Source: Paraglaciecola mesophila (lineage in GTDB: Bacteria; Pseudomonadota; Gammaproteobacteria; Enterobacterales; Alteromonadaceae). From it: a DNA stretch of 64,000 bases. The position numbers and the translations under genes are program-made. This document shows, piece by piece, positions 10,403 through 17,972 of this stretch. Positions within the stretch are counted from its first letter, which is position 1. Each line of letters begins with the position of its first letter. Below the pieces are notes generated by a model. That model did no database searches and was not told the DNA's origin. It worked only from the letters and a program-made list of their open reading frames with translations. Location: positions 1,302,001 through 1,366,000 of the forward strand of contig NZ_CP047656.1 in NCBI RefSeq assembly GCF_009906955.1. The letters run 5' to 3'.

Positions 10403-11434
10403 ATGATTTTTCACGTAGAGGCTTATCAACAAGCATTGCCACTAAAAAGTGTATTTCGAATTGCTCGAGGGGCAAAAACACAAGCAGATGTAGTGGTGGT
10501 GACGCTCACGGCCGATACAGATAACGCTCAGCTCGTAGGTTGGGCCGAATCTGTTCCTTATGGGCGCTACAATGAAACAGTAGAGAGTGTTAAACAAGAA
10601 ATTCATCAGTTTGCTCTATCTCTTAGCACGTTTGACGGTGACTTGGCGCAGTTGTCAGATAAAATTCAAGCGTTACCTGGCGGCTCAGCGCGCAACGCCC
10701 TCGACTGTGCGTGGTGGGATCTCAAGGCGAAAAGCGAGCAAAAATCTGTTGCTGACTTATTGTCGTTAGCAACCCCATCACCGTGCATTACGGCGCAAAC
10801 ATTGAGCATAGATACCCCAGAGGCGATGGCAGCAGCAGCGAAAGCCCTTGGGCATCCTCCCTTGATCAAAGTGAAATTAGACAATCAAGATATTGTGCCG
10901 AAAATGCAAGCCATCCATCAAGCTTCCCCAGACAGCCAATTCATTGTTGACGCTAACGAAGGCTGGTCTATTCAAGATTTAAAAGCCTGCGGTGATAGTC
11001 TAAAAGCACTAAATGTTATTTTAATAGAGCAACCACTGCCTGCGGATAAAGACGCAGAGCTTATTGACTACACCTGCCCCGTCCCTCTTTGCGCAGATGA
11101 AAGTTGCCATACGCGCAAAGAATTAGTTTACCTCAAAGGGCGCTACGATGCGGTTAATATTAAGCTGGATAAAACCGGAGGGCTGACTGAGGCCTACGCG
11201 CTAGCACAAGAAGCACAAGCCATGGGTTTTGAAATCATGCTGGGTTGTATGGTGGGTAGCTCATTAGCAATGGCGCCAATTTCTCTGTTGAGCGACTGTG
11301 CTAAATTTGTTGATCTTGACGGCCCCTTGTTAATCAAAACCGATAGAGAAAACGGTTTTGATATTGAGCAAGGCCTAATGCAACCATTGAACTGCGCCTT
11401 GTGGGGCAGCCCAAATAGCCAGATCATTTTATAG
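10403..11434 (+). CDS. dgcA: N-acetyl-D-glutamate racemase, enolase superfamily (dipeptide epimerase-like)
   Basis: A 343-residue enolase-superfamily enzyme with the muconate-lactonising/dipeptide-epimerase arrangement: KVK catalytic lysine motif near 155, metal ligands in VDANEGW, IEQPLP and CADES, and the second catalytic lysine in NIKLDKTGG. Generic annotation would call it L-Ala-D/L-Glu epimerase; the dgcN neighbour favours N-acetyl-D-glutamate racemase. A GGAG ribosome site precedes the ATG. A terminator follows at 11522. Confidence 0.85.
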   Translation: MIFHVEAYQQALPLKSVFRIARGAKTQADVVVVTLTADTDNAQLVGWAESVPYGRYNETVESVKQEIHQFALSLSTFDGDLAQLSDKIQALPGGSARNALDCAWWDLKAKSEQKSVADLLSLATPSPCITAQTLSIDTPEAMAAAAKALGHPPLIKVKLDNQDIVPKMQAIHQASPDSQFIVDANEGWSIQDLKACGDSLKALNVILIEQPLPADKDAELIDYTCPVPLCADESCHTRKELVYLKGRYDAVNIKLDKTGGLTEAYALAQEAQAMGFEIMLGCMVGSSLAMAPISLLSDCAKFVDLDGPLLIKTDRENGFDIEQGLMQPLNCALWGSPNSQIIL

Positions 11435-11521
11435 TGAACACCTTCCTATAAAAATGACCTTTTGTCTCTCGGCGTTTTCTCATGATAAGCGTCAGTCACT
11501 CGAAAATCGCGATAAAACAAT

Positions 11522-11555
11522 AAGCCGGATCCCAATATGGGCATCCGGCTTTTTG
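11522..11555. terminator. Terminator after dgcA, probably bidirectional
   Basis: AAGCCGGAT (11522-11530) pairs with ATCCGGCTT (11543-11551), followed by TTTG. It lies between the converging dgcA and HupE/UreJ genes. Confidence 0.85.
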
Positions 11556-11561
11556 TTCTGG

Positions 11562-12677
11562 CTAAAAGCGTTCAAGGGCCCAATTTAGCGCAACCAGCGC
11601 AATGCCAATTGAAGCCCCTGGCATTAACCATCGACGGTATAACACGGTTTTTGCCAGTAATATAAGCACGGGTAGAGCAACCAATACGATAGCCAATTGC
11701 CCTATTTCTACGCCTAAATTAAAGGCCAGAATTGACAGTAGTTTTTGATCACCAGGCAAGCCCAGTTCTCCCAAAACCCCGGCAAAACCCATACCGTGCA
11801 GCAAGCCGAACGCAAAAGTGACCCAGCCTAAACGCAGTATCAAGGGTTTAACATTGTTTAAAGCTGCAAAAAGTACGGAAACCGCAATGCCAAACTCAAC
11901 CCAACGACTGCTAGGTACCAACCAACCCAATGCAGTGGCAGTCAAGGTGACTGAGTGTGCCAAGGTAAAAGCACTGATGATCCACACTGTAGTGCTAAGT
12001 ATATTCTTTAACTGTGGGTTTCGTTGCCACTGACCATCCTCACGCAACAATACGCAGGGCAATAGCAGTGCTAGCAAAAACAAAATATGATCGGTACCAA
12101 TCCAGATATGGATTATCCCTTGATAGACAAATTCTTTAAACGTGACCCAAGCGCTGCCGTCAGCTAGGTTTACCTCAATGTGACGTTGAGCGTTATCCAG
12201 CACAAAACTTTGGGTGTTTTCATCATCGCTTATGTTAACGACGACCTCGTGGCTATCATCCTTTGCAAAAACCGCGCTGTATTGCACGCTTAGCACACCA
12301 GCCAAAGGACATTGAGCACTGAAATCTGTTACTGCAAATACTGAATCAGCGTGGTCTTCTAAGCGTTCAATGCCGGCAAACTGAGTGACACACGCCAAAC
12401 CGTCACGCTGGACTTTCAAATGCTCGGCTAAATAGCTGGCAATATCTACCCGCCTTGCAATGACTTCACCCCAAGTTAACTGACCATTTTGGTCTGCGTC
12501 TAAGCCCAAAACCAACTCTAAATCAGTTAACCCTACCTGCCATTCGCCTTGGATCCGCCCTGTGTCGTCCAAATTGGCAATAATATAAGCGGTGCTCAAT
12601 TGATGACTTAAACTGGGTAGGCTGATCATTAAGCCCAACACCATAAATAGGCTTTTGATCATGTTATTGTTTTTCAC
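11562..12677 (-). CDS. HupE/UreJ-family membrane protein with an EF-hand-like loop
   Basis: A 371-residue protein with an N-terminal signal sequence, an exported domain of about 150 residues and a C-terminal HupE/UreJ-like membrane domain (six or more segments; GTDHILFLLALLLP, LHGMGFAG). HupE/UreJ relatives are linked to nickel or other metal uptake; this long exported-domain version has no assigned substrate. Residues 60-71 (DADQNGQLTWGE) fit the 12-residue EF-hand calcium loop, with acids or polar ligands at 1, 3, 5, 9 and 12. It starts five bases after the TPR gene and is the last gene of the DUF4331 operon. Confidence 0.83.
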   Translation of the reverse strand: MKNNNMIKSLFMVLGLMISLPSLSHQLSTAYIIANLDDTGRIQGEWQVGLTDLELVLGLDADQNGQLTWGEVIARRVDIASYLAEHLKVQRDGLACVTQFAGIERLEDHADSVFAVTDFSAQCPLAGVLSVQYSAVFAKDDSHEVVVNISDDENTQSFVLDNAQRHIEVNLADGSAWVTFKEFVYQGIIHIWIGTDHILFLLALLLPCVLLREDGQWQRNPQLKNILSTTVWIISAFTLAHSVTLTATALGWLVPSSRWVEFGIAVSVLFAALNNVKPLILRLGWVTFAFGLLHGMGFAGVLGELGLPGDQKLLSILAFNLGVEIGQLAIVLVALPVLILLAKTVLYRRWLMPGASIGIALVALNWALERF

Positions 12678-12682
12678 TAATT

Positions 12683-13786
12683 TTACATCCCTGCTGGCTG
12701 TTTGATCGTTTCTTCAGCTGCGTATTGTACGTCCATTGCGCGCTCTAGCAAGCGCTGATCGCCGTCTAGCTTGGCATGTTGCCAGTTGACTTTAGCCCAA
12801 AAAAGCGCTTTCTTTCGATCCGGCTTTATATCTAAGAAATACCGAGCAATATCAGCAGCATGTGCGGTATCTTTGCGTTGTAAACGTATGTTTATCCGCT
12901 GGGTTAATCGCGGTGTCCAACGTACAGTTTGCTCTGCAATTTGATGCTCAGACAAAGCCAAACGCAATAAAAGCGCATCGTCAAAACTGTCGGCTTGCTC
13001 AACGATAGGCCCCAACACGTTTAAGACCCGCTCAGGTGAATCTAGTGCCAGTTGTACATCGGCCCACAAGGCTAAATAACTCACCGGCACATCAGTTAAC
13101 TCAAAGGCCGACAAGTGCGACAGTGCTTGATTGTACAAGCCTTGTTTTGCTGCCAGCTCTGCTAATATTTGTGCTACCCAGCGCTGTTGTTGTTCATTCG
13201 TATGCTGATACAGTGATGAGCGCTCCACCAGGCTGAGAAGCTGTGCGTAGCTATCAACAACGTGGCTGCTATCACCCTGTTGCGCATTGACCTCGAGTGC
13301 ACAAGCACTGCTGATCCATAAGTCTGACACGCCAAGAAGCTGTAAACAGCTACGTTTAGCGGCTGCTAATTTTCCTTGGACCAGCAGAATATTGGCTTTT
13401 AATAGCAAAGCGGAGGCATAATTTTCATGGCTAGGTGGAACACCTTCTAGCTTGGATAGGGCTTCGTCAAAACGGTGATAGTGTTGGGCAATTTTGGCTT
13501 GATAAAATAGTAGTTGCGGGTCATTTGGGGATGTTTTTAGCAGCTTATTGGTTAAAGCGCTGGCTTGACCATAATATCGACTGGCTAGTCCAGGCTGATT
13601 CGCTTTGTTAAGTAACAAAGCGACACGTTCTTTGGGTGTCTCACTTTTCGCTACCACAGTCCATTTAGCTACAACTATGTCTTTTGATGAAGGTACGTAA
13701 CTTTCTGCACTTAACGATGTACTCACCAAGGTTAAAAACGCCCAAATGAGCGTCTTTTTCGGTAAAGCATAAACCTGCTTCTTCAC
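12683..13786 (-). CDS. Exported TPR-repeat protein
   Basis: A 367-residue protein with a signal peptide (about 1-28) followed by alpha-helical tetratricopeptide-type repeats, for example around LLFYQAKIAQHYHRFDEALSKL and the segment that follows. TPR proteins are scaffolds; no catalytic motif is visible. It lies between the Ig-like lipoprotein gene (74-bp gap with a short GCGCC/GGCGC hairpin) and the HupE/UreJ gene (5 bp), so it is probably a periplasmic partner of the products of the same operon. Confidence 0.75.
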   Translation of the reverse strand: MKKQVYALPKKTLIWAFLTLVSTSLSAESYVPSSKDIVVAKWTVVAKSETPKERVALLLNKANQPGLASRYYGQASALTNKLLKTSPNDPQLLFYQAKIAQHYHRFDEALSKLEGVPPSHENYASALLLKANILLVQGKLAAAKRSCLQLLGVSDLWISSACALEVNAQQGDSSHVVDSYAQLLSLVERSSLYQHTNEQQQRWVAQILAELAAKQGLYNQALSHLSAFELTDVPVSYLALWADVQLALDSPERVLNVLGPIVEQADSFDDALLLRLALSEHQIAEQTVRWTPRLTQRINIRLQRKDTAHAADIARYFLDIKPDRKKALFWAKVNWQHAKLDGDQRLLERAMDVQYAAEETIKQPAGM

Positions 13787-13860
13787 GGGCTAAACCTCCT
13801 TTAAGGGGCGCCTTCCTTGGCGCTGTCAAACTTAAGATTTAAACGCTTCTTGCTGGGGTG

Positions 13861-14397
13861 TTAATCCGGCAATAAATCATTATAAGCGTCAGGATCTTCC
13901 ACATCCTGAGTAAACGAACGACCATTGGTCGGCAAAGGTTCATCCTGCGGGTCTTGCGCAAATGCGGCACGACTGTACGTGCTGAACGTGACCGCTAACG
14001 CTTCGATGGTGATATTGACCGAACCGCTAACCGGCTCATTGACACCGTCACTCACGGTAAACGTGAAGCTATCACTGCCTGTAACCTCAGGATTTGGCTG
14101 ATAAGTAAAATCACCATTTTCACTGACCATCACAGTGCCTAATGACGGTGTGTCTGCCAGACTAAAGGTCAGATCATCACCATCGTCGTCAGTGGCACTG
14201 AGCATATCCACTATGGCGGTTTCAGTTTGAGTGGTTAAATCGACAGATACCGCACTGGGTGCGACATTTTTATCGTCGTCATCACTGCCAAAATCACATC
14301 CAGCTAAGACAATGGTCAATGCCAAGCCTACGCTGAGCACCCGTAATTGGCTGGTACCCTTTTGATGAGGTAGCCTTTTCAGTGTTTTATTTCTCAT
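13861..14397 (-). CDS. Ig-like/cadherin-like domain lipoprotein
   Basis: A 178-residue lipoprotein: the lipobox LAGC puts the lipidated cysteine at 34, followed by an acidic linker (GSDDDDK). Residues of about 45-135 form one bacterial Ig-like domain of the type found in large adhesins (DSFTFTVSDGVNEPVSGSVN). The C-terminal 40 residues are polar. A good ribosome site (GGAGC) precedes the ATG. The gene begins ten bases after the DUF4331 stop codon, so it belongs to that operon. Confidence 0.78.
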   Translation of the reverse strand: MRNKTLKRLPHQKGTSQLRVLSVGLALTIVLAGCDFGSDDDDKNVAPSAVSVDLTTQTETAIVDMLSATDDDGDDLTFSLADTPSLGTVMVSENGDFTYQPNPEVTGSDSFTFTVSDGVNEPVSGSVNITIEALAVTFSTYSRAAFAQDPQDEPLPTNGRSFTQDVEDPDAYNDLLPD

Positions 14398-14407
14398 ATT
14401 TTGCTCC

Positions 14408-16006
14408 TTACTCTGCGCCAGAACCAGGTAGTGGCATCGCTAAATAGGGAAAGCTGCTATCCATCATAGTCGCGTCACTAGGGGCACCATCAGTAAAAGG
14501 CACATTCCCTACGCTAGCATCTTCTGGTGTACACAAGCCTAGGTCTGTGTCTTCACCATTAACCGGAATGGGGTAACATAAACGGCCCATCACTACTCGT
14601 AACGCAATATCAACTACATCGTCACCAGGACGACGTCCGTTCGGGAAGCCCGCTAAATCATCGCCTGCCACACCAAATGGAGACTGCATATCAGCACTTT
14701 TTGCAGCAATGCTGGTGTTTAAGCGCAGCATCTCTGAGGGAGTCACCACAGATAATTGGTTAACGCCTTCAAATCCCGTTAAAAAGGCTGTCACCAAATC
14801 AGTTCGCGGGAAATTAGTCGGCGCTAAGGTTTCGATATCTGTGCCAAGGGTGGTGTTTACGGCGTCCTTAAATAAGATATTGAGTAACTCAGGTAAGGTT
14901 GGATGAGTTACATAATCTGCAAACTGACCATCATCTTTTGGCGCAGCACTAGAGAAGGTATCTTTGTCAGCTAAACCAATCACTAATTCGTTGACCAAAG
15001 GCGAACCTAATCGAGATACTTGTGTCATGGCACCACCGTTAACTTCGGTGTTATCGAAACTCGCATTTGGATTCAAAATACGCGCTTGTGGCAAGCTGGC
15101 TGTTGTCCACGCACCTATACTGCCATTACCCGAGCCTACCAAGCATGATTTCGCCACTTCAATGGCGATACTAGTGACATTTTTATCAGCTAAGTCGTCG
15201 TTGTCTGGCGACTGGGTGATCCCGCCAGGGAAGCCACCTGCGTCATCAGCACCTGGGGCGCTATCACCTTCTACTGGTACAAAGTTAACTAAATCAAATA
15301 CCTTGCCTAAATTCACTGCGAACGGGTCTTTACGCTGGCCAACAAATACTTTAGCTGGGCTATCACAGCCCGGTATGGTGGCGCTGTAAATAAAACTATC
15401 AGCGTATGCCTTGTATTGCTCAGCGTTGGCAAACGTTTTATTGCCTATGTAATCCAGTGGCTTGCCAAAGCTTGCACTGCCAGAGGCATCATTCATTACC
15501 GCAGCACTTGTGCCTGTGCGCATGGGTCCTGAAACCACGTTAACGGTATAGCTTTCTGTAAAGTTTGCGTTTGCTTGATCGCTCGCGCTGATCCCCCCTA
15601 CATTTTTTAGCGGTACTCCAACGGCTTTTTGCTCACCTTCAGCGCCAACCATCAAAGCTACACCCGCATTGTCGTTCGGCAAGGCTTGGCTAAAATTAAA
15701 CGTGAAGCTCATATCTTCGACTGCATCACCGTCGCTGTCCACATGAATGGCGTATACAGCGGCTGGGTCCATGGCAAAATAATTCGGACCGCCGTAGGCA
15801 TCTTGCAAAGGAATATAGTTGGCAATAAGCGTTACATACTCACCGCGCCCTTCTTCATAACTGTTAAACGCGTAAAAGTCGGTAGAATCGACTGTTGGTA
15901 AACGTGTGATATTTGGTGCTTCTCTGTGACTTGAAGCCTGTGCAACCTGACCAAAGGTTAGACTCAACATGGCCGAGGCAATCAATGTTAATTTTGTTTT
16001 TTGCAT
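14408..16006 (-). CDS. DUF4331 family secreted protein
   Basis: A 532-residue protein with a signal peptide (about 1-24) cleaved just before the family hallmark SHREAP (26-31) and DSTDFYAF. DUF4331 proteins have no established function. Residues 90-98 (DSDGDAVED) look like a calcium-type acidic loop. An AAAGGA ribosome site lies seven bases before the ATG. A promoter-like motif matching that of the neighbouring sigma-factor gene lies at 16106-16135, giving a leader of about 90 bases, so this is the first gene of an operon with the lipoprotein, TPR and HupE/UreJ genes and probably a target of the adjacent sigma factor. Confidence 0.88.
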   Translation of the reverse strand: MQKTKLTLIASAMLSLTFGQVAQASSHREAPNITRLPTVDSTDFYAFNSYEEGRGEYVTLIANYIPLQDAYGGPNYFAMDPAAVYAIHVDSDGDAVEDMSFTFNFSQALPNDNAGVALMVGAEGEQKAVGVPLKNVGGISASDQANANFTESYTVNVVSGPMRTGTSAAVMNDASGSASFGKPLDYIGNKTFANAEQYKAYADSFIYSATIPGCDSPAKVFVGQRKDPFAVNLGKVFDLVNFVPVEGDSAPGADDAGGFPGGITQSPDNDDLADKNVTSIAIEVAKSCLVGSGNGSIGAWTTASLPQARILNPNASFDNTEVNGGAMTQVSRLGSPLVNELVIGLADKDTFSSAAPKDDGQFADYVTHPTLPELLNILFKDAVNTTLGTDIETLAPTNFPRTDLVTAFLTGFEGVNQLSVVTPSEMLRLNTSIAAKSADMQSPFGVAGDDLAGFPNGRRPGDDVVDIALRVVMGRLCYPIPVNGEDTDLGLCTPEDASVGNVPFTDGAPSDATMMDSSFPYLAMPLPGSGAE

Positions 16007-16105
16007 GACGTTTCCTTTTTATTTACCTGTTGAATAAATATCAAATCCAATAAACGTGCTTCGTTATGCGTGTTTAGCAAGCGTATTTATTGGCGCTGAT
16101 ATTAG

Positions 16106-16135
16106 TTAAACGACTTACCTAGGCAACTGGATGCA
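16106..16135 (-). promoter_or_regulatory. Predicted ECF-sigma promoter of the DUF4331 operon
   Basis: On the minus strand it reads TGCATCC, 16 bases, CGTTTAA. The same two boxes with the same spacing lie upstream of the sigma-factor gene (17801-17830) and, with a CGTT -10 start, of the lipoprotein gene at 56730. Its ATCC core is like the -35 box of SigK-type ECF promoters. Confidence 0.7.
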
Positions 16136-16168
16136 AAAAAACAAAGTATTTTTCAAATAATTTAAAAA

Positions 16169-16195
16169 AAAAGCGAAACCTGAAGTTTCGCTTTT
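16169..16195 (-). terminator. Terminator of the sigma/anti-sigma operon
   Basis: Perfect 11-bp stem AAAAGCGAAAC/GTTTCGCTTTT with a five-base loop, followed on the minus strand by a long T-run. It separates the anti-sigma gene from the DUF4331 promoter. Confidence 0.9.
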
Positions 16196-16227
16196 GATTT
16201 TCGATTCCATTTTTTACATTGCGCTTT

Positions 16228-16968
16228 TTACAGGATGACGAGTTTTCCGGTAAATAACACTTCTGTGGGAGAACCATTTGGCGAACCGCCTAAAGGCTCT
16301 AGACTCACAGCTAGGGCAGCAATATTAATTTGCTCAAATACCACAGGTTTAACCAAGGTACTGGCCCCTGCTTTTGGTAACAAGCCTAAAGATACAGGGG
16401 CGCTGCCATCTTCTGGCACAATCCACAGTTCATAGTCAGCATCCGCCTTAGCCTGCAAAGCTTTCGTCGCTCTGACGGCTATCTCTTGGTCGGTTATTTC
16501 TATACTCCACAACAAATCTGTTTGCTGATTATTGATAACCGCGATTTGTTTCACCTCTGATACAGGCGCTGGCTGCATTTGCACTAAGAGCACTGCGAGC
16601 ACCACGGCCGCAGCAGAAGCAAGTGCAGTAAGCCCTTGCCATAGGCGAGGCTTCTTGGTGGGTAACGGAACCACATGAGAAGATTTGATTGTAGGCTCTG
16701 GTGTCGCTTCTATTTTGGGTGACGCGTTTTGGATTTGGCTAAAACCCAGGCGGTCTTCAATTTTACGCCAAACATCTGCGTCTGGAGCGACATCCGGCAA
16801 TTGTTCACCCAACGAATTGAGATAAAGCTCCCACCGATTAACGGCTTCGCTGATTTCGCTGTTTTGCATAATAAGCTTGCTAAAACGTCGTCGCGCTGGG
16901 CCTCTAAGTGTGCCCAAGACGTATTGCGCTGCCAGCGCATTGTATAAATCAGGGTTCAAATAATTCAT
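16228..16968 (-). CDS. RskA-like membrane anti-sigma factor
   Basis: A 246-residue protein with a cytoplasmic N-terminal sigma-binding region (about 1-75, with the ALAAQYVLGTLRG helix typical of RskA-type factors), one membrane segment at about 111-131 and a periplasmic C-terminal domain ending in LEPLGGSPNG, characteristic of the RskA C-terminal domain. It should hold the sigma factor inactive until an envelope signal leads to proteolysis. ATG 16968 overlaps the sigma stop codon (ATGA), which implies translational coupling; a GTG at 16980 is less likely. Confidence 0.88.
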   Translation of the reverse strand: MNYLNPDLYNALAAQYVLGTLRGPARRRFSKLIMQNSEISEAVNRWELYLNSLGEQLPDVAPDADVWRKIEDRLGFSQIQNASPKIEATPEPTIKSSHVVPLPTKKPRLWQGLTALASAAAVVLAVLLVQMQPAPVSEVKQIAVINNQQTDLLWSIEITDQEIAVRATKALQAKADADYELWIVPEDGSAPVSLGLLPKAGASTLVKPVVFEQINIAALAVSLEPLGGSPNGSPTEVLFTGKLVIL

Positions 16969-17495
16969 AATTTCAAACACCTTTGTAATGATTGTAAACC
17001 TCGGCGGATCCAGCTTTTAATCGTACCAAGAGGCAGATCTAAATGGGCTGTCACCTCGTGATGCGACATGCCATTAAAATAGGCTAAATGTATCGCTTGG
17101 CGTTGTTGCACGTCCAATGCCCCCATACACTTTTCCAATAAACCTTGTTGAGTTTCTGTCATCGTCTCGCTAGACGTCGTTACTGGGACTTGGTTATCAC
17201 TCAAGGCTTCTTCCTTGCGCACTGCGTGATAACGTAAAATGTCTAGCGCTCGATAGCGGGCAATACTGATCATCCAGGTCAAGACGGTGCCTTTCCCTGC
17301 TCGGTACTGCGACGCATTGTGCCAAATTCTCACATAGGCTTCTTGTAGTGCTTCTTCTGCCAGCTCTTTATGTTTCAACATTTTCAAGCTAACAGCATAC
17401 AGTTGCTTACTCGAAGCTTGATAAAGTTCAGCAAACGCTTTTTTATCTCCTTGAGCTGTAGCACTGAGTAAACTCAACATCGGATCTTGTTCCAT
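16965..17495 (-). CDS. ECF sigma factor (SigK/RskA type)
   Basis: A 176-residue extracytoplasmic-function sigma factor. Region 2 covers about 20-92 (ending TWMISIARYRALDILR) and region 4 about 117-171, with the helix-turn-helix MSHHEVTAHLDLPLGTIKSW. Start 17495 is chosen because GAGAGG lies five bases upstream; an in-frame ATG at 17510 has no ribosome site. The repeat element B ends 20 bp upstream of the start, and a promoter-like motif matching the DUF4331 operon promoter lies beyond it at 17801-17830, suggesting autoregulation through a leader of about 300 bases. Confidence 0.92.
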   Translation of the reverse strand: MEQDPMLSLLSATAQGDKKAFAELYQASSKQLYAVSLKMLKHKELAEEALQEAYVRIWHNASQYRAGKGTVLTWMISIARYRALDILRYHAVRKEEALSDNQVPVTTSSETMTETQQGLLEKCMGALDVQQRQAIHLAYFNGMSHHEVTAHLDLPLGTIKSWIRRGLQSLQRCLKL

Positions 17496-17515
17496 AGTGT
17501 CCTCTCGCATTGGTT

Positions 17516-17781
17516 ATACCATTCCACGTTAATAAGTAATCACTCAGCGAGAGTTTAAAAGGGCTTAAACAAGGCGCATGACTGAATGAATAGTTGTTCT
17601 CTTTCGAAGTCATGCAACGCAGTGTAAGCCCTTTTAAAACTCGCCTGAAAGGAATGCCCCAGCGGCTTTTGCTCTGCGTTCTCACTATTTGAAAGGGAAC
17701 AACCATTACTACATAGTGACGCCTTAATCAAAAACCGCTGGACGCATTCTGAGACGGTCACTTATTAATGCGGATTGGTAT
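17516..17781 (+). repeat. Dispersed inverted-repeat element, copy B (266 bp, diverged)
   Basis: Same plan as copy A but more diverged. Several changes occur in both facing arms: GGGCTTA/TAAGCCC replaces GGACTTA/TAAGTCC, GCGAG replaces GCGAA on both sides of the same stem, and AATAAGT replaces AAATAATT at both ends. It lies between the predicted promoter and the start of the sigma-factor gene, so it would be part of that mRNA leader. Confidence 0.85.
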
Positions 17782-17800
17782 TAAAAGTCAGGTAATACGT

Positions 17801-17830
17801 TTAAACGCACAACGAAGCCATTTGGATTCA
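17801..17830 (-). promoter_or_regulatory. Predicted autoregulatory promoter of the ECF sigma operon
   Basis: On the minus strand it reads TGAATCC, 16 bases, CGTTTAA, matching the motif before the DUF4331 gene at 13 of 14 box positions with identical spacing. It lies just downstream of the opgGH terminator. Confidence 0.65.
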
Positions 17831-17864
17831 TTTGTGCAAAAATTATTTTCGATATACCTATACA

Positions 17865-17891
17865 ATTAAAAAAAACCGACCTTAAGGTCGG
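17865..17891 (-). terminator. Terminator of the opgGH operon
   Basis: The palindrome CCGACCTTAAGGTCGG (17876-17891) is followed on the minus strand by a long T-run (17868-17875). Confidence 0.85.
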
Positions 17892-17972
17892 CAAACGTGC
17901 AGCGTTAAAAACTAATTTTACTCATGTCTTGCATCTAAAATAGGGTGAACGGTGACATAACACCACGTCGCG

